A stretch of 64,000 nt of DNA from Planctomycetota bacterium (GCA_020638635.1 JACKIE010000002.1:248001-312000), one strand, 5' to 3'. Shown: positions 8,085-16,056, numbered from the stretch's first letter. Made by a program: numbers and translations. Notes: a model not told the origin generated them from the sequence alone.

Positions 8085-9209
8085 ATGGCAAAGAAAGCGG
8101 ACTACCTCAACAAGAAGAGCCTCGTCAAGCACATCGACATCACCAAGGTGCGCGACCTGGACAAGCTCGTCGCCATGATGGGCGACACCAGCTTCCAGGC
8201 TCGCAACCTGTCGCGCGCGGCCGACATCTACGACATGGCCCTGCGCGACAAGAACTGCAGCGTGGTGCTGTGCCTGGCCGGCAGCCTGGTCAGCGCCGGG
8301 CTCAAGAAGGTGATCGTTGACCTGGTCAACAACAACATGGTGGACGCCATCGTCAGTACCGGCGCCATCGTGGTGGACCAGGACTTCTTCGAAGGCCTGG
8401 GCTTCAGCCACTACAAGGGCACCCAGTTCGTCAACGACGCCGAGCTGCGCGAGCTGGCGATCGACCGCATCTACGACCACTACATCAATGAAGACGAGCT
8501 GCGAGTCTGCGACGACACCATGACCGCGATATTCGACAGCCTCGAGCCGCGCCCCTACGCCAGCCGCGAAATCATCCGCGAGATGGGCCGCTACCTCACC
8601 AAACACGGCAAGCAGCACGACGGATTCGTCGAGGCCTGCTACAACAAGAACGTGCCGATCTTCGTGCCGGCCTTCAGTGATTGCTCCGCGGGTTTCGGAA
8701 TCGTGCTTCACCAGCACAAACGTATCGCCAAGGGCAAGCCCATGTGCAGCCTCGACAGCGGCCGTGACTTCCTTGACCTGACCTACCTGAAGATGCACGC
8801 CACCAAGGAAACCGCAATCGTGATGATCGGCGGCGGCGTGCCCAAGAACTTCACGCAGGACACCGTGGTGGCGGCCGAGGTGCTGGGCATGGAGGACATC
8901 CCCATGCACAAGTACGCCATCCAGCTGACCGTGGCCGACGAGCGCGACGGCGCGCTCAGCGGCAGCACGCTGAAGGAAGCCTCCAGCTGGGGCAAGGTCA
9001 GCCTGAACTACGAGCAGATGGTATACGGCGAGGCAACCGTCACCTTCCCGCTGCTGGCCGGCGCGGTCTACGCCCGCGGCGCCCACAAGCAGCGCGATGG
9101 GCTCGAGCTCAGCAAGTACTTTGAAGGCCCGGACTTCGTGATGAAGAGGGCCAAGAAGTCGAAGAAGGAAAAGAAGAAGGACAAGAAGAAGCAGGCCGTG
9201 GCCGTCTAG
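8085..9209 (+). CDS. Deoxyhypusine synthase family protein
   Basis: The 374-residue protein matches the deoxyhypusine synthase fold family along its length. It has GSLVSAGLKKVIVDL near the start, a central DGFVEACYNKNVPIFVPAFSD segment, VMIGGGVPKNF for NAD binding, and the KEASSWGK motif with Lys304 at the place of the lysine that carries the aminobutyl intermediate. Eukaryotic and archaeal enzymes move this group from spermidine to eIF5A. Bacterial relatives may instead make homospermidine or have other acceptors. GGAGGAG at 8070-8076 supports the ATG. The C-terminus is a Lys-rich tail. An EF-P gene lies at 40889 in this window. Confidence 0.85.
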   Translation: MAKKADYLNKKSLVKHIDITKVRDLDKLVAMMGDTSFQARNLSRAADIYDMALRDKNCSVVLCLAGSLVSAGLKKVIVDLVNNNMVDAIVSTGAIVVDQDFFEGLGFSHYKGTQFVNDAELRELAIDRIYDHYINEDELRVCDDTMTAIFDSLEPRPYASREIIREMGRYLTKHGKQHDGFVEACYNKNVPIFVPAFSDCSAGFGIVLHQHKRIAKGKPMCSLDSGRDFLDLTYLKMHATKETAIVMIGGGVPKNFTQDTVVAAEVLGMEDIPMHKYAIQLTVADERDGALSGSTLKEASSWGKVSLNYEQMVYGEATVTFPLLAGAVYARGAHKQRDGLELSKYFEGPDFVMKRAKKSKKEKKKDKKKQAVAV

Positions 9210-9226
9210 GGTTCAGAGATCATTGA

Positions 9227-9263
9227 CCGGAGGTCAGGGCGTCCCTGGCCTCCGGTTTTCTTT
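9227..9263 (+). terminator. Intrinsic terminator
   Basis: A 13-base stem with one G-T pair (CCGGAGGTCAGGG at 9227-9239, CCCTGGCCTCCGG at 9243-9255) and a 3-base loop is followed by TTTTCTTT. It lies 18 bases after the deoxyhypusine synthase homologue. Confidence 0.85.
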
Positions 9264-9317
9264 CCCTGGCCTCTGACCTCTAGCCTCTGGCCCCTTCAGT
9301 TGTCATTCTCTGCGCCC

Positions 9318-10274
9318 ATGACTTTACCCGGCAAAAATGCGATCTGGCGTGTGCTGGTGACCGGCGGCGCGGGCTTTATCGGCTCGCGGCTGGTGCGGCG
9401 CATCGAGGACGAGTGGCCTAACGCCGACGTCACGGTGATCGACGATTTCCGCAGCGGCAACTTCAAGAACCTGGAAGGTTTCCGCGGCGAGCTGATCGCG
9501 CTGGACATGGCGAAACTCGACTACAAGAAACACCTGCGCGCCCAGGATTTCGACGCCATCTTTCACCTCGCCAGCATCACCGACACGCGCGTGATGGACC
9601 AGCGCCAGATGTGCTGGGATAACATCGAAAGCTTCCGCCGACTGCTTGAGTTCACGCGGGAGCGACAGACGCCCATCACCTACGCCAGCAGCGCCGCCAC
9701 CTACGGCATCGACGCGCGCGTGAACACCGAGACCGACCCGCGCAAACCCGCCAACGTCTACGGCTTCAGCAAGGTGCAGCTCGAAAACCTGGCCGAGAAA
9801 TACCGCCGCGACCCTGACCTCGCGGGCTGGAAGCTGAACGCCGTGCGCTACTTCAACGTGTACGGGCCCCACGAGCAGCACAAGGGCGCCATGGCCAGCA
9901 TGATCTACCAGCTTTACCTTCAGATGAAGCAGGGCAAGCGCCCCCGCGTGTTCAAGCACGGCGAGCAGAAGCGCGACTTCGTCCACGTGGACGACGCCGT
10001 GCAGTGCACACTGCTGGCCATGAACAGCGGCAAGGCCGGCGTGTTCAACACCGGCAGCGGCGAGGCGCGTAGCTTCAACGAGGTGATCGAGCAGCTCAAC
10101 AAGGCCCTGGGCACCGAGCTGGAGCCGGAATACATCGACAACCCGTTCCCGTTCTTCCAGCCGTTCACTCAGGCGGATCTCAATCGCAGCAAGGCTGAAC
10201 TGGGCTACGAGCCGAAGTACAATCTGGAAAATGGCGTCGCCCAGTACGTCCAGTGGCTGGAGGCACAGGCCTGA
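9318..10274 (+). CDS. NAD-dependent sugar-nucleotide epimerase, ADP-heptose epimerase-like
   Basis: A 318-residue extended short-chain dehydrogenase. The NAD-binding GGAGFIG motif lies at residues 16-22, and the catalytic YGFSK (Tyr148, Lys152) is preceded by the YASSAATYG serine segment. VTVIDDFRSGNFKNL, ASITDTRVMD and the QRDFVHVDDA-like KRDFVHVDDAV are typical of ADP-L-glycero-D-manno-heptose 6-epimerase (RfaD/HldD), used for lipopolysaccharide inner core. UDP-glucose or GDP-mannose epimerases remain possible. The ATG at 9318 is chosen over a TTG at 9300; neither has a strong ribosome site. The phosphatase gene starts 1 base after the stop. Confidence 0.8.
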   Translation: MTLPGKNAIWRVLVTGGAGFIGSRLVRRIEDEWPNADVTVIDDFRSGNFKNLEGFRGELIALDMAKLDYKKHLRAQDFDAIFHLASITDTRVMDQRQMCWDNIESFRRLLEFTRERQTPITYASSAATYGIDARVNTETDPRKPANVYGFSKVQLENLAEKYRRDPDLAGWKLNAVRYFNVYGPHEQHKGAMASMIYQLYLQMKQGKRPRVFKHGEQKRDFVHVDDAVQCTLLAMNSGKAGVFNTGSGEARSFNEVIEQLNKALGTELEPEYIDNPFPFFQPFTQADLNRSKAELGYEPKYNLENGVAQYVQWLEAQA

Positions 10275-10275
10275 C

Positions 10276-11037
10276 ATGGTTGCATCAAACGACCCGCACG
10301 GCATCAACAAGGCCGGCTCGCCCGGCAGCATCGAGCGCTCAATCGATTCCTGGGGCTACATCCACGGCCGCCAGGACCGCACCCGCCTGATCATCGGCGG
10401 GGCGGTGTTCCTGGTCGGGGCGCTGACGATCATCCTGGCGTTCCTGCTGTATCGATTCGGCGGCTCCAACGTGCACAAGGCAAGCGCCGACTTCAGCCGC
10501 AGTCGCGAACTCAGCGGCCCCGAGCTCAAGCGGCTGATTCACGAAAACGGCATCAAGACTGTGATCCGGCTTGTCGGAGGCGACGACGGCAACCAGGCCG
10601 CCTACGAAGAAGAAGTCGCCGCCGTGGCCGAGACGGACGCGAAGCTGGTGATGGCGCCGCTTCCCACCTCGCGCCTGCCATGGCGAAGCGAGCTGTCACG
10701 GCTGTTCCAGGCCCTGGACAAAGCCGAACGGCCGATTCATGTCCACTGCGAGGCCGGCAGCGACCGCAGCGGCCTGGTCAGCGCCATCTGGCTGCACGAC
10801 TACCTGGGCGAGCCCATGGAAACAGCGCGCAAACAGATGGCCTTCTTCCCGTACGGCCACGTCAGCTTCGGCGACGCCAGCGAGCTTGGCCGCTTCCTCG
10901 ACATGTACGAAGAATTCGCATCTACCCACCCCGGCGTCAGCATCAAACACTGGGTGCGCGACCACTACTTCGAGGAAAAACCCGGCCGCGAAATCGCCGC
11001 CTGGTACGACGGCGTGGTGTATCGTCCTGCGGGCTAG
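10276..11037 (+). CDS. Membrane-anchored tyrosine/dual-specificity phosphatase-like protein
   Basis: The 253-residue protein has a short N-terminal cytoplasmic part, one transmembrane helix (about residues 38-60, LIIGGAVFLVGALTIILAFLL) and a C-terminal phosphatase domain. The P-loop HCEAGSDRSG contains the nucleophile Cys158 and Arg164 in the CX5R arrangement of cysteine phosphatases. The preceding TVIRLVGGDD segment resembles the start of DSP/Siw14-like domains. It starts 1 base after the epimerase stop, so the pair is likely co-transcribed. The substrate is unknown; a phosphorylated sugar or lipid is as plausible as a phosphoprotein. Confidence 0.75.
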   Translation: MVASNDPHGINKAGSPGSIERSIDSWGYIHGRQDRTRLIIGGAVFLVGALTIILAFLLYRFGGSNVHKASADFSRSRELSGPELKRLIHENGIKTVIRLVGGDDGNQAAYEEEVAAVAETDAKLVMAPLPTSRLPWRSELSRLFQALDKAERPIHVHCEAGSDRSGLVSAIWLHDYLGEPMETARKQMAFFPYGHVSFGDASELGRFLDMYEEFASTHPGVSIKHWVRDHYFEEKPGREIAAWYDGVVYRPAG

Positions 11038-11043
11038 GGCGCA

Positions 11044-11125
11044 GTTGGTAGTTGGTAGTTGGTAGTCCGGGGCCCCTGAAGAGGGGCATTTTTACTGCTT
11101 TTCCTACCAACCACCAACTACCAAC
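11044..11125. repeat. Inverted repeat of GTTGGTA units around a terminator
   Basis: The left arm (11044-11065) is three tandem GTTGGTA copies plus G. The right arm (11104-11125) is its reverse complement with one mismatch in 22. The arms enclose the intrinsic terminator at 11072-11093. No coding capacity. Confidence 0.7.
11072..11093 (+). terminator. Intrinsic terminator after the phosphatase gene
   Basis: GCCCCT (11072-11077) pairs with AGGGGC (11082-11087) across a GAAG loop and is followed by ATTTTT. It would end the epimerase-phosphatase transcript and isolate recA. Confidence 0.65.
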
Positions 11126-11218
11126 CAGCGAATGCTTTTCCCAAGTATCAACTGACAGCAAACACTTGTGGCGCTCCGCACTCACCCATACGATGCGCTT
11201 CCTTTGAAAGGAACCGCT

Positions 11219-12268
11219 ATGGCCGCGAAGACTGCCGCGCCGGAAAAGCGCGAAGACAAGCGCGCCGAGGCCGTGAAGATGGCCCTGGCGCAGATCGAAA
11301 AAACCCACGGCAAGGGCTCGCTGATGAAACTCGGCGATGCCCCGACTGTCGAAATCCAGGGCATCAGCACCGGCGCCCTCAGCTTCGACCTGGCACTCGG
11401 CGGGCGCGGCGTGCCGCGCGGCCGCGTAATCGAAATCTACGGCCCCGAGTCCAGCGGCAAGACCACCATCACGCTGCAGATCATCGCCGAGGCGCAGAAG
11501 CGAGGCGGCCTGGCGGCGTTCATCGACGCCGAGCACGCCCTGGACCCGGTGTACGCGAGCAAGATCGGCGTTGACACCGAGAACCTGTACGTCAGCCAGC
11601 CCGACAGCGGCGAGCAGGCCCTGGACATCTGCGAGACGCTGGTGCGCTCCAACGCCTTCGACATCATCGTGGTGGATAGCGTCGCCGCGCTGGTGCCGCG
11701 CAGCGAGCTGGAAGGGGATATGGGCGACGCCCAGATGGGCAGCCAGGCCCGGCTCATGAGCCAGGCCATGCGCAAACTGACCGCGGCCGTGAGTCGCGCC
11801 AAGACCAGCCTGATCTTCATCAACCAGATCCGCATGAAGATCGGCATCGTGTTCGGCAACCCGGAAACAACCACCGGCGGCAACGCGTTAAAGTTCGCGG
11901 CCAGCCAGCGCATCGAGGTGCGCAAGGGCAAGCCGATCAAGGTGGGTGAAGACGTGGTGGGGCACGAAGTGAATGTGAAGGTGGTCAAGAACAAGCTGGC
12001 GCCGCCGTTCAAGAAGACGACGCTGGAGATCATCTTCAACGAGGGCGTCAGCAAGCTGGGCGACCTGCTTGAATTGGGCGTGCAGACCGGCACGGTCAAG
12101 CGCTCCGGCGCCTGGTGGACCTTCGGTGACACCAAGCTCGGGCAAGGCAAGGAAAACGCCAAGGCGTTCCTCGCCGAGAACAAGGACATCTGGGCCCAGG
12201 TGGATCGAGCTACCCGGGAAGCGCTCGGCATGCCGGTAAGCGAGGCCGCAGCGACAACCGAGGACTAG
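11219..12268 (+). CDS. recA: Recombinase RecA
   Basis: A 349-residue, full-length RecA. The Walker A motif GPESSGKT begins at residue 75, followed by FIDAEHALDPVYA, the VVDSVAALVPRSELEGDMGD Walker B region and the ssDNA-binding loop 2 around FGNPETTTGGNALKF. RecA forms ATP-dependent filaments on single-stranded DNA for recombination and triggers LexA self-cleavage. AAAGGA about 6 bases upstream supports the ATG at 11219; an in-frame GTG at 11168 lacks support. No clear LexA operator of the known types was recognised upstream. A strong terminator follows, so the gene is monocistronic. Confidence 0.98.
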   Translation: MAAKTAAPEKREDKRAEAVKMALAQIEKTHGKGSLMKLGDAPTVEIQGISTGALSFDLALGGRGVPRGRVIEIYGPESSGKTTITLQIIAEAQKRGGLAAFIDAEHALDPVYASKIGVDTENLYVSQPDSGEQALDICETLVRSNAFDIIVVDSVAALVPRSELEGDMGDAQMGSQARLMSQAMRKLTAAVSRAKTSLIFINQIRMKIGIVFGNPETTTGGNALKFAASQRIEVRKGKPIKVGEDVVGHEVNVKVVKNKLAPPFKKTTLEIIFNEGVSKLGDLLELGVQTGTVKRSGAWWTFGDTKLGQGKENAKAFLAENKDIWAQVDRATREALGMPVSEAAATTED

Positions 12269-12288
12269 CGGCCGGCAGGGATTCATGT

Positions 12289-12318
12289 AAAGCCCGGTCC
12301 GCAAGACCGGGCTTTCTA
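12289..12318 (+). terminator. Intrinsic terminator of recA
   Basis: A perfect 11-base stem (AAAGCCCGGTC at 12289-12299, GACCGGGCTTT at 12305-12315) with a 5-base loop and a short trailing T-rich end, 20 bases after the recA stop. Confidence 0.85.
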
Positions 12319-12323
12319 GTTAA

Positions 12324-12455
12324 GGAGCGCGGACGTCACGTCCGCAAAGGCGCGAAGCGCCGCAGCAGTACAAGCCCCGAAGGGGCTGGAAGAGCTTAGC
12401 CCGGGGCGTAAGCCCCGGGTGAAGATGTAAGAGGAATCAGAGCCCCGCAGGGGCG
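12324..12455. repeat. Cluster of five different GC-rich hairpins
   Basis: Successive small palindromes fill the recA-alaS gap: GCGGACG-TCA-CGTCCGC (12329-12345), GGCGC-GAA-GCGCC, AGCCCC-GA-AGGGGCT, CCCGGGGC-GTAA-GCCCCGGG and GCCCC-GCA-GGGGC. The first, with its leading GGAGC, recurs with one change at 20156-20177 beside the free-standing transposase gene. Hairpins of this style crowd intergenic regions of many planctomycete genomes. They are unequal in sequence and unevenly spaced, so this is not a CRISPR array. Confidence 0.75.
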
Positions 12456-12468
12456 ACAGAGGCTTGCA

Positions 12469-15400
12469 ATGCCAGTAGACCCGAACGAATTACGCAAACG
12501 CTTCCTCGCCTTCTTCGACGCGCGCATGAAGGAGCACGCGGGGGGCAAGGTGAAGGGCAGCCTGATACTGCCCAGCAGCAGCCTGCAGCCGCCCGACCCC
12601 AGCACCCTGTTCACCAGCGCGGGCATGCACCAGTTCAAAGACGATTTCACGGGCAACCTGGTGCACGGCACCCGCGCGACCGCCACCGTGCAGAAGTGCA
12701 TGCGCACGCCGGACCTGGAGAACGTCGGCAAAACCGCGCGCCACCACACCTTCTTTGAAATGCTGGGCTTCTTCAGCTTCGGCGACGGTCTTGACGGCCC
12801 CAACGGCAGCAAGGGCTTTTTCAAGAAGGAAGCCATCCGCTGGATCTGGGACTTCTACACCCTGCCGTGGGACAAAGGCGGCTGTGGTCTTGACACGTCA
12901 AAGCTGTACGTGAGCGTCTACAAGGGCGACGAAAAGGGTGACGGCCGCGACGAAGAGGCCGCGAACTACTGGCGCGAAATCCTCGGCAAGCTGTGGAAGA
13001 AAGACGAGCTCGAGCAGCGCATTTTTTGGCTGGGTGAGCACGACAACTTCTGGCCCGCCGGCGCGCCCAGCCAGGGCCCCAACGGCGTGTGCGGCCCGTG
13101 CAGCGAGATTTTCTACGACCTCGGCCCCGAATACGGCGAAGGCAACGTCGAGACCAACGGCGACCGCTTCATGGAAATCGGCAATATCGTCTTCACCCAG
13201 TACGAGCGCTCAGGCCCCGCACCCGGCAAGGGCACGCTGACTCCGTTGCCGTCAAAGAACATCGACTTCGGCGGCGGTTTCGAGCGCCTTGTGATGGTCC
13301 TCGACGGCGCCAAAACCACCTTGGACTGCGGTCTATTCACGCCAGTTAGGGAAGCGTTGCGTGCATCAGCCCCGGCCGGAAGGCCGGGGGAATCCACCCA
13401 AGCGCAATCTGAGTCCGGCTCCCCCGCCCTTCCGGGCGGGGCTGAGAACCTGGTCCGCGAGAAGCGCATCGCTGACCACATCCGCGCCGTTACCTTCTGC
13501 ATGTCGGACGGAATTCTTCCGTCGAATGAGGGCGCCGGTTACGTCGTGCGGCGCATCATCCGGCGCGCCTTCCGTGACGGCTCGGCGCTTGGCCTTGATG
13601 GCCCGTTCCTGCACAAGCTGGTGCCCGTTGTTGTTGAGCACTACGGCGATGCCTACCCCGAGCTCAAGCGCAACACCAACGCCGTGATCGGTACCATCCA
13701 GCAGGAAGAGCAGCAGTTCTCCACCACGCTTGAACGCGGCCTGCAACAGTTGGCCGGCCTGATCCGCGACGTGAAGAAGAAGGGTGAGAAGACCCTGCCC
13801 GGCAAGCCCGCCTTCGACCTGTACCAGTCCCAGGGCCTGCCGCGCGAAGTGGTACAGGACGAACTGGCTGCGGAAGGCCTGGCGCTTGATCAGGTCGGCT
13901 ACGACGAGGCGGAAGAAAAACACCGCGAGGCCAGCAAAGGCGGCAAGCAGGTGGTGGTGTTCGAGAAGGGCTGGTTCCAGGAGCTGAAGGGCAAGTACAA
14001 GCCCACGCAATTCCTCGGCTACGGAAGCTGCGAAGCCGAGTGCAAGGTGCTCGCCATCGTGCGCGACGGCGAGCCCTTTGAGATCATCGAGGCCGGCGAT
14101 TCCGCCACGGTGGTACTCGACCGCACGCCCTTCTACGGTGAGTCAGGCGGCCAGGTGGGGGACCGGGGCAGCCTGCATGTCGGAAGTTCCGAGTCTCGAG
14201 TCCCGAGTCCCGAGTCAACAGACGCGGGACACGGCACCCGGGACACGGGACAAGCTTTGTTCGAGGTCGCCGACACACAGAAGCGCGACGATTACTTGCT
14301 GCACGAGGGCAAGCTGCTGCACGGAAAGCTGCGCGTGGGCGACACGGTCACCGCGCGTGTGGACCAGCAGCGCCGCGACCGCATCCGCGCCAATCACAGC
14401 GCCACGCACCTGGTGCACGCGGCCTTGCGCAAGGTGCTGGGAGAGCACGTGGTGCAGCGCGGCAGCATCGTGCAACCGGACCGCCTGCGCTTCGACTTCA
14501 GCCACCCCAAGGCGCTCACCTTCGAGGAAAAGCAGGAGATCGAAAGGCTGGTAAACCAGCAGATCCAGGCCAACACCCAGGTGGGCACGGCCGTGATGGC
14601 CCCAGAAGAGGCCCAAAAAGCCGGCGCCATGGCCCTCTTCGGCGAAAAATACGGCGACAAGGTAAGGGTGCTGACCATGGGCACCCGTGTTGCGGGCGTC
14701 TCGCCTGCATCCACCGCGGGCTTCCAGCCCGCGGACGCGGGCATCCAGAAGCGTAGCCGAGGACGGCTTCCGCATTGGGAGAAAGATGGAGGCATCTACT
14801 TCGTGACGTTCCGTCTTGGCGACGCGCTCGCGCGGGACAAGCGTGACGAAATCGAGGCCTCCCGCCGGCACCTGACACGGGTGGCGGAACAGGAGGGTCG
14901 TCAGCTGTCCGCTTCCGAGGGCAAAGCACTCGACCAGTTGTTCACGGCCAAGATGGATGAATACCTGAACGCAGGTTACGGTGCGTGTTACTTCAAGGAT
15001 CAGCGCTGCGCGGAGGTCGTCGCAAACGCGTTGAAGCACTTTGACGGCGAACGCTACGAGTTGCACGCCTGGTGTGTGATGCCCAATCACGTGCATGTCG
15101 TGGTGAAGCCGCTGGCCGGACATGCGCTGTCAGACATCCTGCACTCGTGGAAGTCGTTTACGTCGAAAGAGTGCAACAAGCTGCTGGGTCGGACAGGTAC
15201 ATTCTGGATGAATGAATCGTACGACAGGTTGATACGTGACGCCGCAGAGTATGAGGCAAAAGTTCGGTACACGCTGGACAATCCTGCCAATGCCGGCTTG
15301 GTAGATTGGACTTGGGTTGGTGGTGTCCCGGGCGAGACGCCCGGGACGGATGCAGGCGGGACGCCCGCAACACGGGCAGGCGGGACGCCCGTGTCACCCG

Positions 15401-16056
15401 CCTTTTCCATGGAACTCTGCGGCGGTACCCACGTGGCGCGTACGGGCGACATCGGATACTTCCGCATCCTGAGCGAAGGCAGCTCGTCGGCCGGCGTGCG
15501 GCGCATCGAGGCCGTCACCGGGCAGGATGCGTACCAGATGGCGGCCGAAGAGGCACGCACTCTGGCCGAGTTGCAGGGCCTGACCAAGGCCCAGCCGGGC
15601 AAGGTTGTCGAGAAGGTGCAGTCACTGCTGAAAGAGGTGAAAGACCTCAAGGGCAAGGCCAAGAAGGGCGGCGGCGTCGAACAGTCGAAGCTTGAATCGA
15701 TCCGCAAGGCGGCCGAAACTGTAGGCGACGTCACAGTTTACGTCGCTGAGCTGGAAGGCGCTGAAGCCACCGATCTGTTGACAATCAAGGACGCTTTGGG
15801 GCAGGATGGCGGCCCATCTGCGGTATTGCTTGGCAGTCGCGGCGATGGTCGTGCACTGCTGCTGGTCGCATTTACCAAAGATTTGGTCGGACGGGGGCTT
15901 CACGCCGGGAAGATCGTTGGCGAAATGGCCCGCCTTGTCGGCGGGGGCGGCGGCGGTAAGCCCGATGTTGCCCAGGCCGGCGGCAAGAATCCCGAAGGGT
16001 TGCCGGAGGCCCTGAATACCGGCATGGAAAAGATCCGCGAAGCACTGAAGGCGTAG
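12469..16056 (+). CDS. alaS: Alanyl-tRNA synthetase with an in-frame RAYT transposase and two smaller repeat insertions
   Basis: This 1195-residue frame contains a complete AlaRS. The class II core has FTSAGMHQFKDDF, RHHTFFEMLGFFSFGD and GGGFERLVMVL. The editing domain has NHSATHLVHAALR, and its CGGTH metal motif lies at about residues 983-987. The DHHA1-type C-terminus is also present. AlaRS charges tRNA-Ala and hydrolyses mis-made Ser- or Gly-tRNA-Ala. Usual length is near 875-900. The excess comes from three segments: residues about 299-328 and 572-595 (repeat-encoded) and 739-978 (a whole RAYT transposase with REP ends). Removing them leaves about 901 residues. The big insert splits VLTMG from FSMELCGGTH. 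Whether the chimera works, is processed, or is a failing copy is unknown; this is the only alaS in the window. Confidence 0.95.
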   Translation: MPVDPNELRKRFLAFFDARMKEHAGGKVKGSLILPSSSLQPPDPSTLFTSAGMHQFKDDFTGNLVHGTRATATVQKCMRTPDLENVGKTARHHTFFEMLGFFSFGDGLDGPNGSKGFFKKEAIRWIWDFYTLPWDKGGCGLDTSKLYVSVYKGDEKGDGRDEEAANYWREILGKLWKKDELEQRIFWLGEHDNFWPAGAPSQGPNGVCGPCSEIFYDLGPEYGEGNVETNGDRFMEIGNIVFTQYERSGPAPGKGTLTPLPSKNIDFGGGFERLVMVLDGAKTTLDCGLFTPVREALRASAPAGRPGESTQAQSESGSPALPGGAENLVREKRIADHIRAVTFCMSDGILPSNEGAGYVVRRIIRRAFRDGSALGLDGPFLHKLVPVVVEHYGDAYPELKRNTNAVIGTIQQEEQQFSTTLERGLQQLAGLIRDVKKKGEKTLPGKPAFDLYQSQGLPREVVQDELAAEGLALDQVGYDEAEEKHREASKGGKQVVVFEKGWFQELKGKYKPTQFLGYGSCEAECKVLAIVRDGEPFEIIEAGDSATVVLDRTPFYGESGGQVGDRGSLHVGSSESRVPSPESTDAGHGTRDTGQALFEVADTQKRDDYLLHEGKLLHGKLRVGDTVTARVDQQRRDRIRANHSATHLVHAALRKVLGEHVVQRGSIVQPDRLRFDFSHPKALTFEEKQEIERLVNQQIQANTQVGTAVMAPEEAQKAGAMALFGEKYGDKVRVLTMGTRVAGVSPASTAGFQPADAGIQKRSRGRLPHWEKDGGIYFVTFRLGDALARDKRDEIEASRRHLTRVAEQEGRQLSASEGKALDQLFTAKMDEYLNAGYGACYFKDQRCAEVVANALKHFDGERYELHAWCVMPNHVHVVVKPLAGHALSDILHSWKSFTSKECNKLLGRTGTFWMNESYDRLIRDAAEYEAKVRYTLDNPANAGLVDWTWVGGVPGETPGTDAGGTPATRAGGTPVSPAFSMELCGGTHVARTGDIGYFRILSEGSSSAGVRRIEAVTGQDAYQMAAEEARTLAELQGLTKAQPGKVVEKVQSLLKEVKDLKGKAKKGGGVEQSKLESIRKAAETVGDVTVYVAELEGAEATDLLTIKDALGQDGGPSAVLLGSRGDGRALLLVAFTKDLVGRGLHAGKIVGEMARLVGGGGGGKPDVAQAGGKNPEGLPEALNTGMEKIREALKA
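13370..13441. repeat. REP doublet inside the alaS coding sequence
   Basis: Two perfect hairpins, CCCCGGCC-GGAA-GGCCGGGG (13370-13389) and CCCCGCCC-TTCC-GGGCGGGG (13422-13441), sit in inverted orientation with complementary loops. They encode a Gly/Pro/Ser/Ala-rich stretch (about residues 299-328) absent from the AlaRS pattern, just before the conserved DHIRAVTFCMSDGILPSNEG segment. The frame is kept. Confidence 0.8.
14182..14253. repeat. GAGTCCC/GGGACACGG repeat inside alaS
   Basis: Tandem CGAGTC-type units (14188-14216) are followed by GGGACACGG twice (14227-14235 and 14240-14248). This encodes a Ser/Thr/Gly-rich segment (about residues 572-595) between DRGSLHV and ALFEVADTQ of the editing region. 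GGGACACGG units recur in the accB-accC gap at 46872-46900. The frame is kept. Confidence 0.7.
14684..15376 (+). mobile_element. RAYT-REP element with inverted REP ends, in frame within alaS
   Basis: The ends are a 29-base motif in inverted orientation (14684-14712 and 15348-15376, one mismatch). Each has a perfect hairpin immediately inside it (14714-14734 and 15325-15347). The 693-base body is exactly 231 codons without a stop. It encodes an IS200-like Y1 transposase of the REP-associated type: RGRLPHWEKDGGIYFVTFRLGD at the start (here abbreviated), the HUH motif NHVHV (His874 and His876 of the fused frame) and a candidate catalytic tyrosine in SYDRLIRD (Tyr918). No good internal start was found, so the transposase is probably made only as part of AlaRS. 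CACCCG flanks both sides (14682-14687, 15395-15400). Confidence 0.9.

Noticed and set aside
7843..8178. 111-codon plus-strand frame before the deoxyhypusine synthase homologue
   Set aside because: It overlaps the start of that gene out of phase and has no ribosome site or domain.
11126..11218. LexA operator or strong promoter upstream of recA
   Set aside because: No CTG-N10-CAG, GAAC-N4-GTTC or direct GTTC pair was found. TTGTGG (11166) and TACGAT (11189) are spaced 17 bases but match the consensus too poorly to report.
12324..12455. CRISPR array after recA
   Set aside because: The hairpins differ in sequence and spacing, and no repeat-spacer period exists.
14683..15402. Intein in alaS
   Set aside because: The insert starts with Thr and ends Pro-Ala before Phe. 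It has no Cys/Ser at the splice junction and no terminal His-Asn, and its domain is a Y1 transposase.
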